From Akkermansiaceae bacterium (GTDB lineage: Bacteria; Verrucomicrobiota; Verrucomicrobiia; Verrucomicrobiales; Akkermansiaceae): DNA of 53,558 nucleotides. The stretch's first letter is position 1; the number at the start of each line of letters is the position of its first letter. A model generated the notes under the pieces. It did not search any database. It was not told the origin of the DNA and worked only from the letters and a program-made list of their open reading frames with translations. The position numbers and the translations under genes were made by a program. The DNA lies in contig JAJQCV010000096.1 in assembly GCA_021202525.1 (NCBI GenBank), positions 1 through 53,558 of the forward strand, given 5' to 3'. Shown here one piece after another: positions 18,009-29,011 of this stretch.

Positions 18009-19001
18009 ATGGAACCAGCCAACCCCTCCCTGCCCGCCGACGACGTAGCCGCCATTGACCGTCTCGGCACCATTTACAAGGAACTCTCTGCGGAATTGAG
18101 CAAGGTCATCATCGGCCAGCAGCGCGTCGTGGAACTTTTGAGCATCGCCCTGTTTTCCCGGGGCCACGCGCTCCTGATGGGCGTGCCCGGCCTGGCAAAG
18201 ACCCTGCTGATCAGCTCCGTGGCCAAGACCCTGGACCTCAGCTTCAACCGCATCCAGTTCACCCCGGACCTGATGCCCGCGGACATCACGGGCACGGACA
18301 TCATCCAGGACGATTCCGCGGGCGGAAAACGCCAATTCGAGTTTATCAGGGGCCCCGTTTTCGCCAACATCGTGCTGGCGGACGAAATCAACCGCGCCCC
18401 CGCCAAGACCCAGTCCGCCCTGCTGGAGGCCATGCAGGAGCACCGCGTCACCGTGATGGGCCGCACCTTCACCCTGCTTCCCCCCTTCTTCGTGCTCGCC
18501 ACCCAGAACCCCATTGAGCAGGAAGGCACCTACCCCCTGCCGGAAGCCCAGCTCGACCGCTTCATGTTCCTGATTGAAGTGGATTACCCCACGGAAGACG
18601 AGGAAATGCGCATCGCCCGGGAAACCACGGGCAACCGCAGCGAGGAACTGAAGCACATACTCTCCGGGGATGAAATCATCTTTTACCAGGACCTGGTGCG
18701 GCGCGTGCCCGTTCCGGAACATATTTATGAATACGCCGTGAAGCTGGTGCGCTCCACCCGCCCTTCCCTGGAATGGGTGAAGCAGTACGTAGCCTGGGGC
18801 GCAGGCCCGCGCGCCGTGCAGTTCCTGATCCTGGGAGCCAAGACGCGCGCCGCCCTCCAGGGCAGCTACATCGTCCGCAAGGAGGATATCGACGCTATTG
18901 TGGAGCCCGTGCTGATGCACCGCGTGGTCACGAACTTCGCCGCGGAATCCCAGGGCATCACGCCGCGCAAGGCCGTCGCCCGCCTGGCCGCGGAAGTCTG
19001 A
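18009..19001 (+). CDS. MoxR-family AAA ATPase
   Basis: A 330-residue AAA+ ATPase of the MoxR group, thought to act as a chaperone in assembling metal- or membrane-linked complexes. Walker A is GVPGLAKT (about 58-65), Walker B is NIVLADEINRAP, and the sensor region is LATQNPIEQEGTYPLPEAQLD. It is followed 38 bases later by a DUF58 protein, the standard MoxR partner. The rest of the usual locus (BatA/BatB von Willebrand proteins, transglutaminase-like membrane protein) is missing here, so this is a minimal two-gene form. Confidence 0.92.
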   Translation: MEPANPSLPADDVAAIDRLGTIYKELSAELSKVIIGQQRVVELLSIALFSRGHALLMGVPGLAKTLLISSVAKTLDLSFNRIQFTPDLMPADITGTDIIQDDSAGGKRQFEFIRGPVFANIVLADEINRAPAKTQSALLEAMQEHRVTVMGRTFTLLPPFFVLATQNPIEQEGTYPLPEAQLDRFMFLIEVDYPTEDEEMRIARETTGNRSEELKHILSGDEIIFYQDLVRRVPVPEHIYEYAVKLVRSTRPSLEWVKQYVAWGAGPRAVQFLILGAKTRAALQGSYIVRKEDIDAIVEPVLMHRVVTNFAAESQGITPRKAVARLAAEV

Positions 19002-19039
19002 CGCGGCGGAACGCATTCACCCCCCTTCCCCGACTGTTC

Positions 19040-19948
19040 ATGTCCACGAAGTACCTGAACCACGACCTGCTTTCCCGTCTGGGCAACCTCCCGCTGGAGG
19101 CCCGCCAGAGCATGGCGGGGAACGTGTCCGGACGCCACAGGAGCGCCAACCGCGGCTCTTCCGTGGAGTTTGCGGAATACCGCAAGTACGTGGCGGGCGA
19201 CGACACCCGGCGCCTGGACTGGAAGGCCTACGCCCGGTCCGACCGGTACTACATCAAGGAGTTTGAGGCGGACACCAACCTGCGCGCCTACATCGTCATG
19301 GACCTTTCCGGCTCCATGAACTACCACCCGGAACAGGTGGAGTCCAAATACATGCGCGCATGCAGGCTGGCCTCCAACCTGGCCTACATCGGCATCCGGC
19401 AGGGGGATGCCGTGGGGCTGAGCTTTTCCCAGCAGGGGAAGGACAGCGCCGCGCTGCACATTCCCGCCTCCCGCCGTCCCGCCCACCTGAACGTGCTCAT
19501 CAGCCAAATGGACACGCACCACCCCCGCGGGGAGACCGTCCTGGCGGAGACGCTGCATGAACTGGCGGAGCGCGTGAGCCGCCGCGCCCTGATCCTGATT
19601 TTCTCAGACCTGTTCACGGATACGGCAGAACTTAAAAACGCCATGCGGCACCTCCACTTCCGCAAGCACGACGTGGCCGTGTTCCACCTGGTGGACCAGT
19701 TGGAAATAGACTTCGACTTCGACCGCCCCATCCGCTTCGTGGACATGGAAGGGAGCGGCTCCCTGATTACGGAGCCGGACCTTATCGCGGACGAGTACCG
19801 CACCATCGTCTCCAACTATCTGGAAGAAACGAGAAACATCTGCACGGACATCAACGCGGACTACCGCCTGGTCCGCACGGGGGATTCCCTGGAATCCGTG
19901 CTGACGGGGTTCCTGATGGGCCGCCAGAAGAAGAAGGCGGGGAGATAG
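19040..19948 (+). CDS. DUF58-domain protein
   Basis: A 302-residue cytoplasmic protein with the DUF58 signature GDDTRRLDWKAYARSDRYYI followed by a von Willebrand A-like fold (VMDLSGSMNYHPEQVESK, a MIDAS-like DxSxS with its Ser/Gly pattern). This family pairs with MoxR ATPases. The start at MSTKYLNHD (19040) is preferred over an upstream frame that overlaps moxR. It has no membrane helices. Its molecular function is unknown; the vWA metal site suggests it binds another protein in an ATPase-driven step. Confidence 0.88.
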   Translation: MSTKYLNHDLLSRLGNLPLEARQSMAGNVSGRHRSANRGSSVEFAEYRKYVAGDDTRRLDWKAYARSDRYYIKEFEADTNLRAYIVMDLSGSMNYHPEQVESKYMRACRLASNLAYIGIRQGDAVGLSFSQQGKDSAALHIPASRRPAHLNVLISQMDTHHPRGETVLAETLHELAERVSRRALILIFSDLFTDTAELKNAMRHLHFRKHDVAVFHLVDQLEIDFDFDRPIRFVDMEGSGSLITEPDLIADEYRTIVSNYLEETRNICTDINADYRLVRTGDSLESVLTGFLMGRQKKKAGR

Positions 19949-20064
19949 AGGCGGCGGCGCTGTCTCACGGAACGGTTGATTGCCGGACGCAATGGAGGCA
20001 GGATGGCCCGCGCGCGTTCCCGGAACGGGTTCCGCCATGTTCATTATTCCTGTTTTTCCCCACC

Positions 20065-20640
20065 GTGGACGTTACTCCCAAAATCATCGTGGGCCTGGGC
20101 AATCCGGGCAAGACTTATGAGGATACCCGGCACAACGCGGGGTTCATGGTTGCGGACCGCCTGGCGGACCACTGGGGATGCGTGTTCAAGGCGGACAAAC
20201 AGCGCAAGTGCGAACTGGCGGCAGGCCCCGGCGTACTGCTGGTGAAGCCGACCACGTTCATGAATGAATCCGGCCTCTGCGTAGGGCCCATGATGCGCTT
20301 TTTCAAGCTGGACCCGCGCAGCGTGTTCGTCATTCATGACGAGGTGGATTTCCCGCTGGGCGTCATCAAGCTCCGGGAGAAGGGCTCCGCAGGAGGCCAC
20401 AACGGCCTCAAGTCCCTGATCGCCCACATGGGCACGCAGGAATTCCCGCGGCTCCGCTTCGGCATCGGGCTGCCCTGCGGCAAGGGGAAAATGACGGGCC
20501 ATGTCCTGGGAAAATTCCGCCCGGAGGAACGGGAGCTTCTGGACGTCATGGTGGCAAAAGCCGCGGACGCCGTCCTGTACACCATGCAGCACGGCCTGAC
20601 CAAGGCGGGCAATATCTTCAATACCGTGCAGGATGCGTAG
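20065..20640 (+). CDS. pth: Peptidyl-tRNA hydrolase
   Basis: Releases peptides from stalled peptidyl-tRNA so the tRNA can be reused. The 191 residues include all active-site segments: GLGNPG (Asn), TRHNAGF (catalytic His), PTTFMNESG, HDEVDFPLG (Asp) and GSAGGHNGLKS. A GTG start at 20065 is used, as no ATG lies at a suitable place. It stands alone, 116 bases after the DUF58 gene, with a 308-base gap after it. Confidence 0.94.
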   Translation: MDVTPKIIVGLGNPGKTYEDTRHNAGFMVADRLADHWGCVFKADKQRKCELAAGPGVLLVKPTTFMNESGLCVGPMMRFFKLDPRSVFVIHDEVDFPLGVIKLREKGSAGGHNGLKSLIAHMGTQEFPRLRFGIGLPCGKGKMTGHVLGKFRPEERELLDVMVAKAADAVLYTMQHGLTKAGNIFNTVQDA

Positions 20641-20948
20641 AAGCGTCTTTCCATCGTCCGCCGCCCTTCAATCCCAGTCCTGCTCCGGACCGAACGCCGC
20701 AAGTCCCTGCGTCCGTTGAAATTCTCTTAAGAACAGAGAACAGTTTTTCCCAAAAAGCAGGTGCGTCCGCGGTCCTGTCACCGTCCCGCCGCGGCAAAGG
20801 CTCGCAACCATCCGGACGAGGAAGGGAGGATAGTGCGCACGCGCATCTTTTTTCACCTGCCAACAGTGTATGGTATTGCTAAACAAACCGGAATCCGGTA
20901 GGCTTTTCACACGGTTTTTTTCCTCAGGACAGACCCTGCTACGTATTC
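20641..20948. other. Intergenic stretch between pth and the PBP-like gene
   Basis: No gene or clear terminator was found in these 308 bases. A small hairpin (ACCGG-AAT-CCGGT) lies near 20890. The promoter of the downstream three-gene unit must be here, but no good -35/-10 pair stands out. Confidence 0.4.
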
Positions 20949-23474
20949 ATGGCTGAATTAAATTCACAGGCTCCGCGCAGACACACTCAGGCAAACAAAA
21001 GGCGGCATCCCAAGACCAAGCCCCGGAAGCGGTTCCGGGGTTTTGTCAAAAAATTCATCGCCTGGTGCCTCGTTCTGGCCCTGATCGGCGGCGCCGTGGG
21101 GTACTTCGGCTTCATGGCCGCCTGGAAGCGCTACGACAACTGGGCCGCTGAGTTTAACCTGGAACGCATCAACGACGTGGAGAAGCCGAGCATCATTTTT
21201 GACCGGAACGGGGAGGAAATAGGCCGCATTTACGTGGAAAACCGCAGTTACGTGACGCTGGATAAAATCTCCCCCGCCATGATCAACGCCCTGATCGCCC
21301 AGGAGGACTCGCGCTTCTGGGAACATCCGGGCTACGATTTCCTGGGAATTCTGAGAGCGGCCAAGGAATATGCCGGCAACAGCGGGGAGGCCAACCAGGG
21401 CGCCTCCTCCATCACCCAGCAGCTTGCCAGAAACGCCTACGACCTGAAAAACAGGGCCAAGGCGCGGAATGAAGGGAGCTTTGGCCGCAAGTTTGTGGAA
21501 ATAGCCCTGGCGCGGCGCATCACGGAACGGTACAGCAAGGAACAGGTGCTGGAGTTTTACATCAACCGCGTGTACTTCGGCAGCGGGTTCTACGGCATCC
21601 GGTCCGCCTCCCTGGGGTACTTCGGCAAGGAACCCGCGGACCTGACCACGCGGGAGGCCGCCTCCATCGCCGCCCTGATCAAGAACCCGAACGGTCTTTC
21701 CCCCCTCAACAACAAGGAGGGCAACCTGAAATGGCGCAACCACGTGCTCAACCGCATGGCCAGGGAAAAGTACATCACTCCGGAAGAAGCGCAGCGGCTT
21801 TCCTCCATGGACCTGGGCCTCAACCCCAAGCCCCTGAAACGCGGAGTCTCCCACATTTACGACCGCATTTATTCGGAAATCACCGCCTATCTGGGCGAGG
21901 AGCGCGTCAACGCTGCCGGCCTGAGGATTTACACCACCATTGACAAGAAGCTTCAGGATGCTACCGGGAAGGCCCTGTCCCAGGCACTGGAAAACATTGA
22001 AAAACGCCCGGGGTACAGCCACCAGAAGGCCGCGGACTACGACCGCTTCTCAAACACCAAGCCCCGCTACCTGGAAGGAGCCGTGCTGATGGTGGACAAC
22101 CAGTCCGGCGCCGTGCTCGCCTACCACGGAGGCCGCAACCACACGAACCGCCAGTACGACGTCATCAAGGAAGGCGCGCGCCCCACCGGCACGGCCATCC
22201 TGCCCTTCCTGTACGCCGCCGCCTTCGACACGGGTAAAAGCCCCGTCACCCGCATTCTGGACGACGCCATCGACAACCGCCTGACCGGCATCGGCGGCTC
22301 GGAAGGAATTCTGGGAGAATGGGGTGCGGAAAGCTCCAGGAACCGCTATGAAGGCATGATCACCGCCCACCGCGGCCTGGCCGCCTCCAAGATAGCCGCC
22401 TCCCTGCGCATGGGCATGGACATGGGAACGGCCCCCTTCATCAAGAAACTGGCGGACTTCGGCATCCGCAAACCGGTGCGGGAAGCGGGAAGCACGGAGG
22501 TGAACCCAGTTTACCGCCCCAAGATTTTCGTGGGAACGGAACCGGCCTCCCTGACGGAAATGACGCTGGCCTACACCGCCATTCCCAACGGAGGCTCCCG
22601 TCCGGAAAACATCTACTATCTGGACAGGATAGAGGACGAAGAGGGCCGCCTGATCTGGGAGTCCACCCAGGCCATTGAAACCAGAAACAACGCCCAGGTC
22701 CGGAAAGGAGCCGCCTCCACGGCCACGGCCTTCCAGCTTCACAACATCCTGCATTCCTCCCTGAAAAACGGTTCCGCCCAGCGGGTGGCGGACAGTCTGC
22801 CCGGAAATTTCAAGGGCGGCGTCAAGACCGGCACCACGTACGACTTCGGGGACAACTGGCTGTTCGGCTATGACGACCGGGTGACCTGCGGCATCTGGAT
22901 CGGCTTTCTGGAAGGGAAAAAACCCATCTACAACGGCGCCTTCTCCTCGGACACCTGCGCCTCCATCCTCGGGACGGCCTTTAAGGAATCCGAACGCCTC
23001 TTTCCCGCCGGGGAACTGGAGCCCCCGCCCAGCGTGGAGCGCGTGGAAATCTGCCTGACGACCGGAAAGCGGGCCACCCACAGCTGCTACGACATCGACC
23101 CGGTGGACAAGAAATACCGCCGCCACACCATGTTCGAATACCTCCGCAAGGGGGATTCCAGCCTGCCCTTCTGCGACCTGCACGGAGAAGACCCCGCCGC
23201 GCCGTCTTCCCCCTTCACGGCACAGAACCGGATTCTTCCCCTGCCTCCCATCCTCCCCGTCAAGCCCATCCTGATGGGGGACGATCCCTACCACACGGAA
23301 CTGAACCAGGGACCGCCCAACCGCAACTTCGAACTGCTGGGCACGAATGAAAACGTGCCGGAGGCGCAGGCCCTTTCCTCCGATCCCGTCGCCCCGGACC
23401 ATGCGGACACGAGCATCACGCTTCCCGCTCCCAAGCCCATCGCCATTCCGGTTCCGGAATTCATCCACCTGTAA
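20949..23474 (+). CDS. Class A PBP-like peptidoglycan glycosyltransferase with degenerate transpeptidase domain
   Basis: 841 residues with a basic cytoplasmic tail, one membrane helix (about 37-58), a GT51 domain and a transpeptidase-like domain. The GT51 motifs are intact: catalytic Glu119 in QEDSRFWEHPG, GASSITQQLARN, RKFVEIALARRI and the downstream NRVYFG box, so lipid II polymerisation is expected. In the second domain the aligned SxxK site reads T415-A-I-L418 (in RPTGTAILPF), SxN reads S480-K-I482, and only KTGT (626-629) is kept. The enzyme should therefore not crosslink. The C-terminus is Pro-rich. It starts a tight unit with the zinc-ribbon protein, 14 bases downstream. Confidence 0.9.
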   Translation: MAELNSQAPRRHTQANKRRHPKTKPRKRFRGFVKKFIAWCLVLALIGGAVGYFGFMAAWKRYDNWAAEFNLERINDVEKPSIIFDRNGEEIGRIYVENRSYVTLDKISPAMINALIAQEDSRFWEHPGYDFLGILRAAKEYAGNSGEANQGASSITQQLARNAYDLKNRAKARNEGSFGRKFVEIALARRITERYSKEQVLEFYINRVYFGSGFYGIRSASLGYFGKEPADLTTREAASIAALIKNPNGLSPLNNKEGNLKWRNHVLNRMAREKYITPEEAQRLSSMDLGLNPKPLKRGVSHIYDRIYSEITAYLGEERVNAAGLRIYTTIDKKLQDATGKALSQALENIEKRPGYSHQKAADYDRFSNTKPRYLEGAVLMVDNQSGAVLAYHGGRNHTNRQYDVIKEGARPTGTAILPFLYAAAFDTGKSPVTRILDDAIDNRLTGIGGSEGILGEWGAESSRNRYEGMITAHRGLAASKIAASLRMGMDMGTAPFIKKLADFGIRKPVREAGSTEVNPVYRPKIFVGTEPASLTEMTLAYTAIPNGGSRPENIYYLDRIEDEEGRLIWESTQAIETRNNAQVRKGAASTATAFQLHNILHSSLKNGSAQRVADSLPGNFKGGVKTGTTYDFGDNWLFGYDDRVTCGIWIGFLEGKKPIYNGAFSSDTCASILGTAFKESERLFPAGELEPPPSVERVEICLTTGKRATHSCYDIDPVDKKYRRHTMFEYLRKGDSSLPFCDLHGEDPAAPSSPFTAQNRILPLPPILPVKPILMGDDPYHTELNQGPPNRNFELLGTNENVPEAQALSSDPVAPDHADTSITLPAPKPIAIPVPEFIHL

Positions 23475-23488
23475 CACGCATTTTTCCC

Positions 23489-25015
23489 ATGCCATCCCTT
23501 CCTCAGGACACGGTCGCCTGCTCATGCCCGGCATGCGGCAATCTTTTTGCCGTCAAGACTTCCTTTTTGGGCCGGCAGGTAAAATGCCCCATTTGCAGCA
23601 ACCCCGTTACGGCCGCGCAACACGCTGAGAAACCGGACGAAGAGGAAGAATGCCTCCCCTGCCGCTGCAACACATGCAGCAATCCGTTCGCCGTCAAGCT
23701 CTCCAGCCTGGGCTCCCAGGTCAGGTGCCCTGTCTGCAATTCCGTCACTACAGCCACCAGGGACGCAAAACAGCAGGAAGCCGTTTCAGAGGCAGCGCCG
23801 GAGGCGGAGGCAAGCTCCCCCGCGCCGGAAGTGGAAGAAAAGAAAAAACGCCCTCTTCCCCCGGTTTCCGAACGTTTTCCCTCACCGCAAAAGAAGGCGG
23901 ATATCCGGGATCTCCCCCGGCCCAGGGAAGCGCCTCGCGCTCCGGAACGGAACACCACGAAAATCCGCAAGCGCGGGGAACGGAAAGAGGAGGCCCCGGC
24001 GATTGCCACGGCGGGCACCTCCGCCCTGGCGGAAGAATTGCCCGAATACAATTCCCCCTCCGCCGGAACTGCCGGGGAGGAACGCAAAACCACCTGGCCT
24101 GTCTGGCTGTTTGTCTCCGGACTGGTTCTCGCCGTCCTGGGCGTGTTCATGTTCCTCCGCGGCAATGACCTGGAGGCGGAAGGCGGCAAGATCCTGGACG
24201 TCTCGGAAAAATTCGTGGATCACGAGGCTGATTTTTCCACGGAAGCGGATGACGCCATGATGCAGGCCCTGAGAGAAAAGGCGGAACAATACCAGACGGC
24301 CTTCCAACACCGCAGGGAGGAGGACCGGAAAGCGGAATCCGTAGCCAGACACATCACCGCCGCCATGAATGAACTGGCCCTGTACTGCATGGCAGGGTCC
24401 GACGAGGAACGGTTGAACTACGTTATTTCCCCCGCCGCCACGCGGCCGAAGATGGCGCACTGGGCCAAATACGCCCATTACAAGGATTACCTGCCCCATG
24501 AACCGGGAAAGAGCTCCAAGAACGGCGACCTGCTCCAGGTTCCCGTGCTGATGGACGACAATACGATGCGCCCCGCCGTATTCCTGTATGACCACGACTC
24601 CAAAAAATGGCGGCTGGACTGGGAGGCGTGGGAGGGCTATTCCCCCATTCTTCCGGATGAATTGAAGGAAAAACGCCCCTCTTCCCCCGTTCCGGTGAGG
24701 GTGACTATCAGCATGTCCAACCATTATGCGGCCCCGTTCCTGGAGGAATCCGCCCCGGAAAGCTACCGCAGCACCGCCTACATTGCCTTTACGCTGGAAT
24801 TCCCCAACGGGGAACGCCTGAACGCCTATGTGGACAGATATTCCCCGCTGGCGCTGGAACTGACCAAGCTGCTTTACAACGGCGCCGTGCGGGCCTGCGT
24901 TTCCATTCACTATCCGGCGGACCTCCCCGAGAGCCAATCCGTCATCATAGACAGGCTGGAGTTTCCCGGCTGGATGAGCGAGGCCACCCGGAAGCTTCTT
25001 CCCAAAAACAACTGA
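23489..25015 (+). CDS. Double zinc-ribbon membrane protein of unknown function
   Basis: 508 residues. The N-terminus has two similar zinc ribbons: CPACGNLFAVKTSF..CPIC (about 13-36) and CNTCSNPFAVKLSS..CPVC (about 59-82), like MJ0042-type finger motifs. A long charged linker follows (Glu, Arg, Pro-rich), then one membrane helix (about 202-223, VWLFVSGLVLAVLGVFMF) and a presumably periplasmic domain with WEAWEGYSPILPDELKE and YIAFTLEFPNGERLN. The fingers should be cytoplasmic. It lies between a glycosyltransferase and a conserved protein gene on one strand with short gaps. The second domain's function is not recognised. Confidence 0.75.
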   Translation: MPSLPQDTVACSCPACGNLFAVKTSFLGRQVKCPICSNPVTAAQHAEKPDEEEECLPCRCNTCSNPFAVKLSSLGSQVRCPVCNSVTTATRDAKQQEAVSEAAPEAEASSPAPEVEEKKKRPLPPVSERFPSPQKKADIRDLPRPREAPRAPERNTTKIRKRGERKEEAPAIATAGTSALAEELPEYNSPSAGTAGEERKTTWPVWLFVSGLVLAVLGVFMFLRGNDLEAEGGKILDVSEKFVDHEADFSTEADDAMMQALREKAEQYQTAFQHRREEDRKAESVARHITAAMNELALYCMAGSDEERLNYVISPAATRPKMAHWAKYAHYKDYLPHEPGKSSKNGDLLQVPVLMDDNTMRPAVFLYDHDSKKWRLDWEAWEGYSPILPDELKEKRPSSPVPVRVTISMSNHYAAPFLEESAPESYRSTAYIAFTLEFPNGERLNAYVDRYSPLALELTKLLYNGAVRACVSIHYPADLPESQSVIIDRLEFPGWMSEATRKLLPKNN

Positions 25016-25041
25016 CCATATTAACCGGATTACCTGTTTTC

Positions 25042-27800
<2,759 letters not shown>

Positions 27801-27836
27801 CCCCTCCGGGAAAAATATCCTTTTTCCTATCTTTCA

Positions 27837-27880
27837 GGACTGTTCCGCCATCATTGATGCGGAGCAGTCCTTTTATTTTG
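27837..27880 (+). terminator. Terminator of purA
   Basis: GGACTG-TTCCGC pairs with GCGGAG-CAGTCC (12 bases, one T-G pair) around a 10-base loop and is followed by TTTTATTTT. Confidence 0.9.
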
Positions 27881-27899
27881 AATCCTTTTCAGAGCGCAC

Positions 27900-28084
27900 C
27901 GGATTTATAATCCGGAAGTCAACGAAAAAATCTGGAGAAAAGTTGATTAGGGATAATAAGACATATAAGGATGACAGGAATAACAGGAAGCTTCAAAATT
28001 CCCCTGTCATTCCTATCATCCTTATGTTCCCTCCCATAGGCTTCCTTGCATTGCAGCGTTGATTTATCACGGATTATAAATCCG
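27900..28084. repeat. MITE-like imperfect long inverted repeat
   Basis: Outer arms of 15 bases are perfect inverted copies (27900-27914 CGGATTTATAATCCG and 28070-28084). Inside, TCAACG (27919-27924) pairs with CGTTGA (28057-28062), and near the centre about 28 bases (27961-27989) pair with a few mismatches to 27999-28027 (ACATAAGGATGA..AGGAAT..ACAGG). The whole 185 bases could fold into one long hairpin. It is AT-rich relative to its neighbours and codes for nothing convincing. This is the form of a small non-autonomous transposable element or intergenic repeat; other copies would confirm it. Confidence 0.6.
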
Positions 28085-28123
28085 AATATCTTTTTGTTCA
28101 ATTTCAACAATTTTTAACCAATC

Positions 28124-28912
28124 ATGAAAAGGACCTTATTTATTGCAGGCGCCCTGCTTTGTTCCGGGCTGGGCGTACAGGCCGCCACTCTTAAATATTA
28201 TTACGATTTCAACAAGCTCAACGGAAGCCTGTCTTCCCTGAACGACAATAATCTGGCGGGAGAAACAGCAGGGACCGCCGCATTCAGCGGCGGCGGCTGG
28301 ATCAATTATACGGACGGATATGAAGGAAAGGGCTACGACAGCCGCTCGAACGGAGGCCAGCTCACCCTGGGGTCCGCCGACAGCGGACTGGGCCTGAATA
28401 CGGAGGACGGATTCAGCCTTTCCATTGCCGTCAGGGATTTCTCCCCCGGGAAGGCCCAATCCACCGCTCTTTGGAAAGGGCTGCTCACTTTCACTTCCGG
28501 AAGCGGACAAACCATGTATCTTCAAAAGGACTCCGGAGACGCCTCCAACGCCGGGGAATGGGCCGCCTATTGCGGCGGAAACGTGGGCAACTGGGCCAAC
28601 CTGACCATCTCCAGGGATTCCTTCTCCAATATCGTCATCACCTTCCAGGCCGGAGAGCTGAACATTTATCTGGACGGCCAGCGCAGAATAAGCGCTTCCG
28701 GAGTCAATTTCACAGGGGATGTCCAGTCGCTGAAGCTGGCTTCCACGGCGGATACCACCATGGATGACCTACAGTTGTATTCCGGCGTCTTGAACAACGA
28801 TGAAATCGCAGCCCTGGCCGCCAATCCGGCCCTCCCCGTGCCGGAACCCGCAACGGCCGCATTAGGCATGCTGGGACTGGCCGCGGCGGGATTCCGCCGC
28901 CGCAGATACTGA
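28124..28912 (+). CDS. LamG-like secreted protein with PEP-CTERM anchor
   Basis: 262 residues. A signal peptide (LFIAGALLCSGLGVQAA) is followed by a concanavalin/LamG-like beta-sandwich (YYYDFNKLNGSLSS at the start, DDLQLYSGVLNNDEIAAL at the end), which usually binds glycans or proteins. The C-terminus VPEPATAALGMLGLAAAGF plus RRRRY is a textbook PEP-CTERM tripartite signal, which directs sorting by an exosortase after secretion. No exosortase gene is in the window. It lies behind the inverted-repeat element and in front of a terminator, so it is probably transcribed alone. Confidence 0.85.
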   Translation: MKRTLFIAGALLCSGLGVQAATLKYYYDFNKLNGSLSSLNDNNLAGETAGTAAFSGGGWINYTDGYEGKGYDSRSNGGQLTLGSADSGLGLNTEDGFSLSIAVRDFSPGKAQSTALWKGLLTFTSGSGQTMYLQKDSGDASNAGEWAAYCGGNVGNWANLTISRDSFSNIVITFQAGELNIYLDGQRRISASGVNFTGDVQSLKLASTADTTMDDLQLYSGVLNNDEIAALAANPALPVPEPATAALGMLGLAAAGFRRRRY

Positions 28913-28944
28913 AGGGCATCACTATGCGGCAATTGACTTTTTTC

Positions 28945-28982
28945 ACGGGAAAGCAGGCTTGCCTTGTTTTCCCGTTTTTTTC
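28945..28982 (+). terminator. Terminator after the LamG-like PEP-CTERM gene
   Basis: ACGGGAAA pairs with TTTCCCGT across a 15-base loop that itself holds a CAGGC/GCCTTG mini-stem, followed by seven T. It lies 33 bases after the stop. Confidence 0.75.
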
Positions 28983-29011
28983 ATCTAACATATTTCCATT
29001 ATACATTTCCC

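Noticed and set aside
27919..28110. Short minus-strand frame within the long inverted repeat
   Set aside because: The stretch is a palindromic element and the frame only reads through its arms.
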